This document shows positions 34,761 through 43,444 of a DNA stretch of 64,000 bases, one piece after another (the stretch's first letter is position 1; each line of letters begins with the position of its first letter). The notes beneath the pieces were generated by a model. That model did not search any database, was not told where the DNA came from, and worked only from the letters and a program-made list of their open reading frames with translations. Where the stretch lies: the NCBI GenBank assembly GCA_024280885.1, contig JAJRPF010000072.1, positions 1 through 64,000 of the forward strand, read 5' to 3'. The translations under genes and the position numbers were made by a program. This stretch comes from Planctomycetota bacterium (GTDB lineage: Bacteria > Planctomycetota > JAJSAM01 > JAJVHW01).

Positions 34761-36113
34761 ATGGGATGGCGGGTGCCTACAGCTCTGATCGCGTTGACGT
34801 TGGCGTTGCCCTCGATGGCCGGCGCTACGCCCGTTTCTTCTTCGGAGCGCAAGAAGCTCGCGAAGACGTTTCGCGCCTATGTGCGTGAGCCTGACGCGGC
34901 GTCGCGGGAGAAGCTGTGGAAGGGGATCTCGAAGCTCGCCGACCAACTCACGATTGCCGAGATCGAGGCGGTCATCGCAGCTTCGACTCCCGGGGAGGAG
35001 TGGGCCGGCGGCTACACCGACGAATTGGAATTCACGTCCGCCGGCGAGAAGTGGACGTACTCCGCACATCTCCCGCGGAAGAGACCGAAGCCCGCGAAGA
35101 AACGCGGCACCACCAGGAATGCGACTGGCAGGAATGCGACTGGGCTGATCCCGCTCGTACTCGACATCGGCCATGGCTCGTGGAAGGACAATTCCGCGAA
35201 GGAGCGCGAGTCGGGGATGAAGACGTGGCTACGCACGGCGAAGTGCGCGGACGACGTCGTCTACATCCGCACGCGCGTACTTGACGCGACGTCCCTCGAC
35301 GGCCGCTACACGAGCTGGGCTGGCGCGCCCCGCAAGAAGGCCGGTGAGCCGAATAGCGACACGTTCGCGGCCGTGCTGATGGACGCCGTTCGCGACGCGT
35401 GTCTGCGCTTTCCGATCGACCCCGATCGCGTGTACGTGCAGGGCATTTCGCAAACGGGCTACTGGACGTGGTGGCTCGCGCAGTACGCGCCGGATCGGTG
35501 GGCCGCTGTGGCGCCGGTCGGCGCGGTCACGTTCCATGTGCGCAAGCTGCTCGTGAACGTCGTCAACGTGCCGGTCTTCGTTCTGCACGGCACGGCCGAT
35601 CCGATCTGCGCCTTCGCCCAGGCCAAGGGGGCCGTTGACGACCTCCAGAAACTCGGGGGCGACGTCGATTTCCGTCCCACGGAGGGCGCAGGTCATATGG
35701 ACGGGGTCTTCGTGCGCTTCGGGGAGATCTGGCCGGAGGTCATGCAACGCACGCGGAACCCATACCCCACGAAGTTCGAGCGCAAGTTCGTCTCCGGCGT
35801 GCGCCCCGACGCGTTCTGGTTGCGGGCTCTCGGCATCGCCGAAGGCGAGTTCAATCCATGGGCTGCGCCGTGTCGCGTCGCGGGCGAGATCGACGGTCAG
35901 ACGTTGCGCGTCGAGGCGTCGGGCTGCGACGAAATCGCGGTGCTCATCTCGTCGGCGATGGTGGACGTCACGAAGCCGGTCACCATCGAATTGAACGGAA
36001 AGAAGGCGTGGAAGAAGCGCCTTCGACCGAATGCGCGCGCGGCGCTCGATGTGGCTCGGGAGCGCGGCGATGGTCGCGCGTTCGGTGCCGTCGTCACACT
36101 GAAGGTCAAGTAG
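34761..36113 (+). CDS. Secreted alpha/beta-hydrolase (esterase-like)
   Basis: A 450-residue exported hydrolase. It has a signal peptide (MGWRVPTALIALTLALPSMAGA), a helical region of about 70 residues, then a poly-basic stretch (RKRPKPAKKRG) and a duplicated RNATG. The hydrolase core carries the nucleophile in VYVQGISQTGYW (G-x-S-x-x-G variant), VFVLHGTADPICAF with the acid, and GAGHMDG with the histidine. It resembles PHB-depolymerase/feruloyl-esterase-like exported esterases. The C-terminal 90 residues form a separate beta domain. GGGAGG 8 bases upstream fixes ATG 34761. Substrate unknown. Confidence 0.78.
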   Translation: MGWRVPTALIALTLALPSMAGATPVSSSERKKLAKTFRAYVREPDAASREKLWKGISKLADQLTIAEIEAVIAASTPGEEWAGGYTDELEFTSAGEKWTYSAHLPRKRPKPAKKRGTTRNATGRNATGLIPLVLDIGHGSWKDNSAKERESGMKTWLRTAKCADDVVYIRTRVLDATSLDGRYTSWAGAPRKKAGEPNSDTFAAVLMDAVRDACLRFPIDPDRVYVQGISQTGYWTWWLAQYAPDRWAAVAPVGAVTFHVRKLLVNVVNVPVFVLHGTADPICAFAQAKGAVDDLQKLGGDVDFRPTEGAGHMDGVFVRFGEIWPEVMQRTRNPYPTKFERKFVSGVRPDAFWLRALGIAEGEFNPWAAPCRVAGEIDGQTLRVEASGCDEIAVLISSAMVDVTKPVTIELNGKKAWKKRLRPNARAALDVARERGDGRAFGAVVTLKVK

Positions 36114-36230
36114 CGCCCGCTGGCAGCTTGTGACGGACGAAGCGTGGGGGCGGATACTCATCATCGATCGCATCCGTATCCACGCAGACGCGACGTGACT
36201 GGGCGAGCCTGGATGCGTTAGAACGTCCAC

Positions 36231-37166
36231 GTGTCTTCCACACCGCGATCCTCCGATCCGAGCGCTTCCGAGCCGGTCGTCGAACTCCACGGTGTCGTCA
36301 AGCGCTTCGGGGATCTGACGGCTGTTGCCGGTGTGGACATCACGATCGAGCGGGGCACGTGCTACGCACTGCTCGGTCCAAACGGCGCCGGGAAGTCCAC
36401 GCTCTCGCGGATCATCGGTGGCGTCTCGCCGCGTGACGAGGGCGACGTTGCGGTCTTCGGCATGGACCCGTGGGAGCATCAGGTCGCGGTGAAGACCCGG
36501 CTCGGGGTCGTACCGCAGGAGGACGGTCTCGACGAGGAACTCGACGTCCTGCGCAACTTGCACGTCTACGGCCTCTTCTTCGGTCTGCGCGGCGATGTGT
36601 TTCGTGAGCGCGCAGCGCGACTACTCGAGTTCATGGAGTTGACGGGGCGCGAGAAGACGCGCGTCGTGACGCTCTCGGGCGGCATGCGTCGCCGCCTCTC
36701 GATCGCGCGCGGGCTGCTGAACAATCCCGAGTTCTTGATCCTCGACGAGCCGACGACGGGTCTCGATCCGCAGGTCCGCCACGTCATCTGGGCTGCGCTG
36801 CGGAAACTGCGTTCCGAGGGCATCACGATCCTCCTCACAACGCACTACATGGAAGAGGCCGCGCAACTCGCCGACACGGTCGGCATCCTGCACGGTGGGA
36901 AGATGGTGGCCGAGGACACGCCGGACGCTCTGATCCGTCAGAACCTCCCGGCACACGTCGTCGAGACGCATGCGGATGAGGCCGCGAACGATTCGCCGCC
37001 GGGCGCGCTCGTGGAACGTCACGGGGATCGGCTCTTCGTCTTTCACGACGACCAGCAACGCTTGCTCGACTGGGCCGCGCAGCACGCGAGTGGTAGCACG
37101 CTCACGCGTCCGGCGTCACTGGAAGACGTCTTCCTGAAACTCACCGGGAGAGCGCTCGATGAGTGA
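36231..37166 (+). CDS. ABC transporter ATP-binding protein (ABC-2 exporter)
   Basis: A 311-residue ATPase. Walker A is LLGPNGAGKSTLS, the signature LSGGMRRRLS, Walker B FLILDEPTTGLDP and the switch TTHYMEEA. The C-terminal extension (about residues 225-311) is typical of NodI/DrrA/CcmA-like exporters. It pairs with the permease that starts 8 bp before its stop. The GTG 36231 start gives 19 residues before the domain. Substrate not deducible; antibiotics, lipids or polysaccharide precursors are known for the family. Confidence 0.9.
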   Translation: MSSTPRSSDPSASEPVVELHGVVKRFGDLTAVAGVDITIERGTCYALLGPNGAGKSTLSRIIGGVSPRDEGDVAVFGMDPWEHQVAVKTRLGVVPQEDGLDEELDVLRNLHVYGLFFGLRGDVFRERAARLLEFMELTGREKTRVVTLSGGMRRRLSIARGLLNNPEFLILDEPTTGLDPQVRHVIWAALRKLRSEGITILLTTHYMEEAAQLADTVGILHGGKMVAEDTPDALIRQNLPAHVVETHADEAANDSPPGALVERHGDRLFVFHDDQQRLLDWAAQHASGSTLTRPASLEDVFLKLTGRALDE

Positions 37167-37986
37167 GCGCGAGCGCGGACCCGATGTAGCGAGCGCGGGG
37201 CCGCCGCGCGCGCCGTCGCTGGCGACCCGTCTCTTCAGCGTTTGGATGCGGCACGCGCGCGTGTACTCGGACAGCTTGCTCGCCAACGCCACCCCGGCCG
37301 TTCTCGAGCCGCTCTTCCTGCTCCTGGCCGTCGGCTTCGGAGTGGGGCGCTACATCGAGGCGGAGTTCAATGGGTTGCCGTACCAGGAGTTCATGGCGGC
37401 GGGCATCCTCGGGATGACTGCGCTCTACACCGCGGCATTCGAGGCGACGCACGCCACGTTCGTTCGATTGCGCTACCAGCGCGCGTACTCGTCGATGCTC
37501 AACTCGCCGCTCACTCCGCGGGATATTTTCGTCGGAGAGTTGCTTTGGTGCGCGACCAAGGGGCTCTTCTACACGACGATCGTGGCGGTCGTGCTGACGG
37601 TTGCGGGAGCGGTCTCGTCGCCCTGGATACTGCTCGCGCCCGTGGCCGGTTTCGTCACGTCGATCGCGTTCGGTGGACTCGGTTTCCTCGTCACGTCCGT
37701 CGTCTCGAACATCAACCAATTCCAGTTCTTCTTCACAGCCGGATTGACGCCGATGGTCTTCTTCTCGGGGCTGATGTTCCCGGTGCAGGAACTCGCGTCG
37801 CCGTTGCGCGAGATCGCATACGCCACGCCGATGTTCCACGTCATCGAGACGTTCCGCATGCTCACGTCGGGCGCGTCGCATGCGAGCGTCGAATGGGTGT
37901 GGGTCTGCCCGTTCGTGATGGTGGCGAGTGCGCTCTTCTTCGGGGCGTGGGGCGTGCGCCGGATGGAGACCCGCGTCGTCGGCTGA
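37159..37986 (+). CDS. ABC-2 type permease (NodJ-like)
   Basis: A 275-residue permease with six predicted helices, including LFLLLAVGFGVG, GILGMTALYTAAFEATH, FYTTIVAVVLTVAGAV, LAPVAGFVTSIAFGGLGFLV, FFTAGLTPMVFFSGLMFPV and PFVMVASALFFGAW. The FPVQELASPLREIAYATPMFHVI region is the conserved ABC-2 exporter segment. Its start lies within the ATPase gene (8-bp overlap), so the two form one coupled transporter. Stop at 37984-37986; the convergent Nudix gene ends 3 bp further on. Confidence 0.9.
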   Translation: MSERERGPDVASAGPPRAPSLATRLFSVWMRHARVYSDSLLANATPAVLEPLFLLLAVGFGVGRYIEAEFNGLPYQEFMAAGILGMTALYTAAFEATHATFVRLRYQRAYSSMLNSPLTPRDIFVGELLWCATKGLFYTTIVAVVLTVAGAVSSPWILLAPVAGFVTSIAFGGLGFLVTSVVSNINQFQFFFTAGLTPMVFFSGLMFPVQELASPLREIAYATPMFHVIETFRMLTSGASHASVEWVWVCPFVMVASALFFGAWGVRRMETRVVG

Positions 37987-37988
37987 AC

Positions 37989-38588
37989 CTACGGGCCGGG
38001 ATCGAAGTCGGCGACAGCGCGGATGAAGTCGCGCGTCATGATTCCCGTCAGTCCCCAGACCGTGTAGTCGCCGTACTCGAAGTAGGGGATGTCCTTGAAG
38101 CGCGCGCGCGGGTGGCTGAGCGGGCGGAAGCGCCAGCGATCCCGTTCGAAGAGCGCCGGAAACGGCACCTCGAAGACCGCCGCGACCTCCGTCGTGTCCG
38201 GCGTGTAGACGCGCGGATGATCCAATCGCGCGACGAAGGGCGCGACGAGGTAACCCGCGATCGACACGCGATCGGGCAGGCGCGCGACCAGCGTCAACGC
38301 CGTGCGCGGAAGTCCGATCTCCTCTTCCGTCTCGCGCAGCGCGCACGTGATCGCGTCCTCGTCGGATTCGCGGCGCCCGCCAGGAAAGCAGACCTGCCCC
38401 GCATGCGCCTTCAGGTCGTCGCGGCGGAGTGTGTAGATGATGTGATCGACGCCGTCCTTCTCGACCAGCACGAGCAGCACCGCCGAGTCGCGCAGCTTCG
38501 CCTCGGTCCGCCACTCCGGCGTCGGGGCGGCCAGGCGCTCGCGCACATGAGCGTCGGGGAGTCGGTGGGGGAGAGAGTCGGGAAGCAT
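37989..38588 (-). CDS. Nudix hydrolase, CoA pyrophosphatase-like
   Basis: A 199-residue Nudix protein with box GGRRESDEDAITCALRETEE followed by EIGL, preceded by HAGQVCFPGG, the extended signature of NudL/CoA diphosphatases. It hydrolyses a CoA or acyl-CoA pyrophosphate bond, needing Mg2+ or Mn2+. ATG 38588 is used; the frame continues upstream, but only through the REP repeat at 38618, which is not coding. The repeat therefore sits 30 bp before the start codon and probably within the 5' leader or promoter. Confidence 0.88.
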   Translation of the reverse strand: MLPDSLPHRLPDAHVRERLAAPTPEWRTEAKLRDSAVLLVLVEKDGVDHIIYTLRRDDLKAHAGQVCFPGGRRESDEDAITCALRETEEEIGLPRTALTLVARLPDRVSIAGYLVAPFVARLDHPRVYTPDTTEVAAVFEVPFPALFERDRWRFRPLSHPRARFKDIPYFEYGDYTVWGLTGIMTRDFIRAVADFDPGP

Positions 38589-38617
38589 GGTGGCGGGGCG
38601 TTCTCGCGAAGAGGGTT

Positions 38618-38870
38618 CGCCGTCCCCGGTCGGCGGCGGAGCGACGATGTCTGTTGTCGGGGCCACGTGGCCCGCCGACGCCCACGGAGGGTACGATCCG
38701 AGAGGTAGGGCTCTCTCCAGAGGGATTCGGGCGAAGGTGGACCCCGGTCTTGGATGGTACCCGGCGAGGGGCGGTCTTGGCTGGCTCGGCTGCGGCGGCG
38801 CCCTCGGTCCGCCGCTCGACGGGGACCGCGGGGCGCTCTCGCGAAGAGGGTCCGCCGTCCCCGGTCAGCG
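38618..38870 (+). repeat. REP array: type 2 / type 1 / type-2 fragment
   Basis: Inverted type 2 (38618-38718), type 1 (38746-38833), then only the first 19 bases of a further type 2 (38852-38870, CCGCCGTCCCCGGTCAGCG). The type-2 copy is of the variant form with CCCACGGAGGGTACG where other copies have CCCGGGTACG, shared with the copy at 49598. The array occupies most of the 321-bp gap between the Nudix start and the argH stop; the remainder shows nothing coding. Confidence 0.95.
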
Positions 38871-38909
38871 ATCCAAGTCCCCGGTGCAATCCGCAATCCG
38901 ATCAGACGT

Positions 38910-40343
38910 TCACCCAAGCCGCCGTCGCCACGCCCGCGTTGCTGCCTTCACGCGCCGCGTGGCCGTGCCGCCCTTGTGATCACGGCGGTCCACCGCCGCA
39001 CGGAAGTCGAGTGCCGTCTCGCAGCCCGTGAAGCGTGCATCGATGGCTGCGATCTCGTCGGCAGTGAGATCTGAGAGATCCAGCCCGCTTCCCTCGGCAA
39101 CCTGCACCACCGCGCCGACGGCTTCATGCGCATGCCGAAACGGAATGCCCTCGCCCACCAGGAAGTCGGCCAGTTCCGTCGCTAGAAGATGCCCGCCATG
39201 CAGCAAGTCTTCGGCCGACTCGGCGCGAAACCGGCTCATGCGTAACGTGTCAGCCATGACATCGACGCAGGCGGTGACCGTGTCGAGCGCGTCGAAGAGC
39301 CCTTCCTTGTCCTCCTGCAAGTCACGGTCGTACGTGAGCGGGAGGCCCTTCATCGTCGTGAGCAACGCCATCAGATGACCGACGACGCGGCCCGCCTTGC
39401 CGCGTGCCAGTTCTGCCCCGTCCGGGTTGCGCTTCTGCGGCATGATCGACGAGCCCGTGCTGACTGAGTCGCCCAACTCGAGCAGGTTCCACTCGCTCGA
39501 CGCCCAAAGGCAGACGTCCTCGGCCAGCCGCGAGACGTGGACCGCGAGGATCGACGCGGCGGCGAGCCACTCGGCGGCGAAGTCCCGATCCGCAACCGTG
39601 TCCATGGAGTTCGCGGTGGGGCGGGCGAAACCGAGTTCGGTCGCCGTGGCGGCGCGATCGACTGGATACGGGACACCGGTCGTGGCCCCTGCGCCAAGCG
39701 GGCATTCGTTCATGCGACGGACTTGATCCGCGAATCGGCTGCGATCGCGCGCAAGCATCTCGACGTAGGCGAGAAGTTGATGCGAGAGGAGTGTCGGCTG
39801 TCCACGTTGCAGGTGTGTGTACGCGGGAACGACAATGCCCAGCACCTCTTCGGCCTGCGAGACGAGTGCTTCCATCAACCCGGCGATGGCGAGGTCCAGC
39901 GTCTCCGTCTCTTCGCGCAACCAGAGTCGGAACGCGGTCGCGACCTGATCGTTGCGCGAGCGCGCAGTGTGAAGCTTGGCTCCGGCGTCGCCGATCCGCT
40001 CGGTCAGTGTGCGCTCGATCCACGAGTGGATATCCTCGTCTGCGCCCTCGACGACGAGCGTTCCCTTCACGAGCTCGCGCCGCATGCGCCCGAGCTCCGC
40101 GACGATCTTGCGGGCGTCCCGCTTCGGGATGATCCCCTGCGCTCCCAGCATGCGCGCGTGCGCCGCGGACCCACGCAGATCCTGATCCACGATGCGGCGG
40201 TCGAAGTGCAGCGAGTCGCCGATGCGCCGTAGCGACTCCGTTGGTCCGTCGCCGAAGCGTCCGCCCCAGAGTCCTCGTTTCGCCTGGCCGCTTCCTCTCG
40301 AATGAGATCTGCTGCGAGCGGTCGACTGCTTGCGGGCGCTCAT
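38910..40343 (-). CDS. argH: Argininosuccinate lyase
   Basis: A 477-residue fumarase/aspartase-superfamily enzyme that splits argininosuccinate into arginine and fumarate. It has GLWGGRFGDGPTESL, HTARSRNDQVATAFRLW, THLQRGQPTLLSHQLLAY and the signature GSSIMPQKRNPDG. ATG 40343 overlaps the argE' stop by 4 bp (ATGA). A basic Ser/Arg-rich extension of about 20 residues precedes the domain. It is the last gene of the arginine cluster; a truncated REP fragment follows 40 bp after its stop. Confidence 0.95.
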   Translation of the reverse strand: MSARKQSTARSRSHSRGSGQAKRGLWGGRFGDGPTESLRRIGDSLHFDRRIVDQDLRGSAAHARMLGAQGIIPKRDARKIVAELGRMRRELVKGTLVVEGADEDIHSWIERTLTERIGDAGAKLHTARSRNDQVATAFRLWLREETETLDLAIAGLMEALVSQAEEVLGIVVPAYTHLQRGQPTLLSHQLLAYVEMLARDRSRFADQVRRMNECPLGAGATTGVPYPVDRAATATELGFARPTANSMDTVADRDFAAEWLAAASILAVHVSRLAEDVCLWASSEWNLLELGDSVSTGSSIMPQKRNPDGAELARGKAGRVVGHLMALLTTMKGLPLTYDRDLQEDKEGLFDALDTVTACVDVMADTLRMSRFRAESAEDLLHGGHLLATELADFLVGEGIPFRHAHEAVGAVVQVAEGSGLDLSDLTADEIAAIDARFTGCETALDFRAAVDRRDHKGGTATRRVKAATRAWRRRLG

Positions 40344-41482
40344 GAGTCGCTCCCCGTATCCGTAACGTTCTTCGTATCCGTGATGTTCGTGAGGTAGGCC
40401 GTGCAGAGATCGCGGTAGACATCGACCGCGCGCAGCACCTGGGACTCTTCCACCCACTCATCCGCCCGATGGCTCTGCTCGGAGCGTCCGGGGCCGAGCA
40501 CCACGCCCGCAACATCGCGGACATGCCAGAGATCCGACACGCCGCCGAAGCCGAAGGGCTCGCCGGTGTTGGCCGCATCGAGAGCGGCGCTGACAAGTGG
40601 ATCGTCGAGGGCCGTGTCGCACGGCGTCATCCGCCCGCGGAAGACCTCGATTGTGCCCGTGACGGTGGCGCGGATCTGCTCTTCCCACCACGCGTTCGGA
40701 TACTGCGGGGTCGGCCGTCCGTCGAGTGTGTAGCGGCAGATCGGCGGCACCACGTTGGCCTTCACACCGCCCTCGATCATGGTCGGAGTGAGCGTCGCTG
40801 GCCCGAGGAGAGGGTGTTCATCCGGCGCGTCGATCGCCCGCAAGCGCGCGATATCGGCCAGTGCCAACTCGATCGCGTTGACACCTTGCCACGGCCGCGC
40901 GGCGTGCGCCGACTTGCCCTCGCACGCAACGACGACGCGCATCAACCCGCGCTGGCACGTCGCGACCCGCAACGCAGTTGGTTCGGCGATCACCGCGCCG
41001 GTGATGGCGGGCAACTCGGGCCGCAACGCTTCGAGTCCCTCGCCGCCGGTCTCCTCGTCGCAGGTAGCGGCGAAGATCAGCGTCCCATCAAAGTCGCTCG
41101 TGTTCGCCAGCTCCGCGAGCGCGCAGATCATCGCGGCACCGCCGCCCTTCGTGTCGTTGCTTCCGAGTCCGTGGATGCGGCCGTCTGCGCGCGTGGCGCT
41201 CCACGGGTCACGCGTCCATTGCTCGCTCGAAGGAACGGTGTCCATATGCGCTTCGAGGAGCAGTGTGCGCGGGCCCGGACGGCCCTCGATCACGACCCAG
41301 ACGTTGCGACCGGAACGCGTGGGGGAGAGCCCGAGATCGTGCAGACCGGCCTCGATGAAATCCATGATCGCGTGTTCGTTTCCGGACACGCTGGGGATCG
41401 CGACCAGACGCTGCGTCAGCGCGAGCGGATCGTCGGTTGGGAACTCGTTCGGGAGGTCGGCGGGGGTGTCAGGAGTGGCCAC
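40340..41482 (-). CDS. M20 deacylase, probably N-acylcitrulline (or N-acylornithine) deacetylase
   Basis: A 380-residue M20 metallopeptidase-fold deacylase. The metal ligands are LLEAHMDTVP, GLGSNDTKGGGAAM and TCDEETGGEG, with a dimerisation domain around residues 180-290. It resembles ArgE/DapE. Lying between argB and argH, next to an N-acylornithine carbamoyltransferase, it most likely removes the acyl group from N-acylcitrulline, the ArgE' role known in Xanthomonas. Classical acetylornithine deacetylation is the alternative. GTG 41482 lies 19 bp after the argB stop; an upstream in-frame ATG (41557) is inside argB. Confidence 0.85.
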   Translation of the reverse strand: MATPDTPADLPNEFPTDDPLALTQRLVAIPSVSGNEHAIMDFIEAGLHDLGLSPTRSGRNVWVVIEGRPGPRTLLLEAHMDTVPSSEQWTRDPWSATRADGRIHGLGSNDTKGGGAAMICALAELANTSDFDGTLIFAATCDEETGGEGLEALRPELPAITGAVIAEPTALRVATCQRGLMRVVVACEGKSAHAARPWQGVNAIELALADIARLRAIDAPDEHPLLGPATLTPTMIEGGVKANVVPPICRYTLDGRPTPQYPNAWWEEQIRATVTGTIEVFRGRMTPCDTALDDPLVSAALDAANTGEPFGFGGVSDLWHVRDVAGVVLGPGRSEQSHRADEWVEESQVLRAVDVYRDLCTAYLTNITDTKNVTDTGSDS

Positions 41483-41501
41483 GGTGTCGTCGATGGCTCG
41501 A

Positions 41502-42413
41502 CTACTCCTCGAGGTAGCGGGCGTGCTCTTCCTGCCGCGTGATGAGTGTGCCCGCACCCGTCTTCGTGAAGAGCTCGAGGAGCAATGTATGGCTTGTCTC
41601 GCCGTTCAGGACGTGCACGCGATCGACACCGCTGCGGGCCGCCTCGACGGCGTTGCGCACCTTGGGGATCATGCCCTTGCCGATGACGCCCGCGTCGATC
41701 AACTCCTCGATCTCGCGCGCCGAAACAGACGAGATCAGGGACGCCGGATCCGTCGGATCGCGTAGCACGCCGTCCACGTTCGTGAGCAGGATCAATTTGT
41801 CAGCGCCGAGGTCGATCGCCAGCCGCGTCGCGACCGTATCCGCGTTGATATTGAGGACATTGCCCTCGGTGTCCGCCGCCAGTGACGCGATCACCGGGAC
41901 ATGCCCGGAGTTCATCAGCTCAGCGAGCAGACTTGTGTCCACCGCGGTGATGTCGCCCACATGCCCCATGTCCACGACGCGCCGTGCGCCTGTCGCGTCG
42001 TCCGTGTACTCGGTCGGTGCGCGGCGCTCGGCATGGATGAGATCGCCGGATACGCCGGAGAGGCCGACCGACTTGATGCCCGCCGCGCGCAGCGCGCCAA
42101 GGACTTCCAGATTGATCTTCCCGGCGAAGACCATCTTGGCGACTTCCAGTGTGTCCTCGTCGGTGATCCGGCGGCCCTCGACGAATTGCGGTTCGAGGCC
42201 GAGTCGGCCGGCGAGCGCCGTCGCCTGCGGGCCACCACCGTGCACGATCGTGATACGGATACCGACGGCCGCGAGCAGCGCAATGTCCTGCGCCAGCGAA
42301 CGCAGCGCCGTGCGATCCTCGACCAGCGCACCGCCGACTTTCAGCACGAACGTATTGTCGCGATGTTCGCGAAAGTAGGGCAACGCCTGCATCAGGATCT
42401 GTACGTCCTGCAT
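41502..42413 (-). CDS. argB: N-acetylglutamate kinase
   Basis: A 303-residue amino-acid kinase that phosphorylates N-acylglutamate. It has VLKVGGALV, IVHGGGPQATAL, the arginine-pathway EGRRITDEDTLEVAKMV, INADTVATRLAIDLGADKLILLTNVDGV and KGMIPKV. The length matches stand-alone kinases; there is no fused acetyltransferase domain. The ATG shares one base with the argF' stop (TGATG). No argA or argJ is seen in the window, so the acylating enzyme lies elsewhere. Confidence 0.95.
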   Translation of the reverse strand: MQDVQILMQALPYFREHRDNTFVLKVGGALVEDRTALRSLAQDIALLAAVGIRITIVHGGGPQATALAGRLGLEPQFVEGRRITDEDTLEVAKMVFAGKINLEVLGALRAAGIKSVGLSGVSGDLIHAERRAPTEYTDDATGARRVVDMGHVGDITAVDTSLLAELMNSGHVPVIASLAADTEGNVLNINADTVATRLAIDLGADKLILLTNVDGVLRDPTDPASLISSVSAREIEELIDAGVIGKGMIPKVRNAVEAARSGVDRVHVLNGETSHTLLLELFTKTGAGTLITRQEEHARYLEE

Positions 42414-43444
42414 CACGCTCCTCCAAGTATCCGGGCCATGACGGCGCGCGCCGTGTGAAGCCGGTTGCCGGCCTCTTGCACGACCCGCGAATGGGCTCCA
42501 TCCAGCACGCCGTCCGAGACCACGACGTTGCGGCGCACCGGCAGACAGTGCAGGAAGATCGGTTCGTCGCCGCACTGCAGCGTCTCGTCCGTGACGCACC
42601 AATCGCGCGCGGCCATCCGCGCCGCCTGACCGTCGATTTGCTCGCCTGCATCACCTTCGTACGGCGCGTGCTGCACGCTGCCCCATGCCTTCGCGTAGAC
42701 GACGCGCGTTCCCGAGAGCGCCTCGTTGCGGTCGTGGTGAACCGAGATCGAACCCGTCCCCGGTAGTATGCCGCGCGCGTCGGTGATCAAAGCGTCAGGG
42801 AGCGCGAACTCCGGTGGCGACACCACACGAACGTCCATCCCCATGCGGGCCGCACCGCGCAGGAACGCGGCAGTTACCGCCATCGGGAGCGGCTTCGGAT
42901 GCGGCGCCCACGTCAGCGTGACCGGCACGCTGGAGAGGTCTTCGCCGAGCTCCTCCTGCATCGTCAGGAGATCGGCCAGCGTCTGCAGCGGGTGGTCGAG
43001 GGCCGACTCCATGTTGACCACCGGAACGCTCGATTCCGCGGCGATTGCTGTCAGAACGGGTTCGTCGCGATCTTCCGCGAGCGAACGCATCCCCGCGAAC
43101 GTACGCACCCCAACGAGATCCGCCATCTCGGAGAGCACGCGCACCGCATCGGTCAGGTGCTCCGCCGCGTCGCCGTCCATGACCACGCCGCTCTCCAATT
43201 CGACGCGCCATGCGTCGGCCCCGGGCGCGAGCGTCACGACGTGTGCGCCTTGCGACGTGGCGGCGAACTCCATCGACGTGCGCGTACGCAGTGACGGATT
43301 CAGGAAGAGCAGGGAGACCTGCTTCCCCGCGAGTAGCGCCGGATCGGGCCCCTCGGCCTTGATGCGCGCAGCGAGTCGCAACAGGTCGGCGAGTGTGTCG
43401 CCCGGGGCGTCAGCGAGAGAGAGGAAGTTATCCACGGAGGACAT
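42413..43444 (-). CDS. argF': N-acylornithine carbamoyltransferase (acetyl or succinyl type)
   Basis: A 343-residue transcarbamylase. The carbamoyl-phosphate motif reads FLNPSLRTRTSMEFA, not the STRTR of ordinary ornithine carbamoyltransferases. The second motif is HCLPVRRNVVVSDGV in place of HCLPA. Both are hallmarks of the N-acetylornithine (Xanthomonas) and N-succinylornithine (Bacteroides) enzymes, which carbamoylate the acylated substrate. Acetyl versus succinyl preference hangs on loop residues I cannot settle by eye. ATG 43444 overlaps the end of argD by 17 bp. The M20 deacylase two genes downstream would then act on acylcitrulline. Confidence 0.85.
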   Translation of the reverse strand: MSSVDNFLSLADAPGDTLADLLRLAARIKAEGPDPALLAGKQVSLLFLNPSLRTRTSMEFAATSQGAHVVTLAPGADAWRVELESGVVMDGDAAEHLTDAVRVLSEMADLVGVRTFAGMRSLAEDRDEPVLTAIAAESSVPVVNMESALDHPLQTLADLLTMQEELGEDLSSVPVTLTWAPHPKPLPMAVTAAFLRGAARMGMDVRVVSPPEFALPDALITDARGILPGTGSISVHHDRNEALSGTRVVYAKAWGSVQHAPYEGDAGEQIDGQAARMAARDWCVTDETLQCGDEPIFLHCLPVRRNVVVSDGVLDGAHSRVVQEAGNRLHTARAVMARILGGA

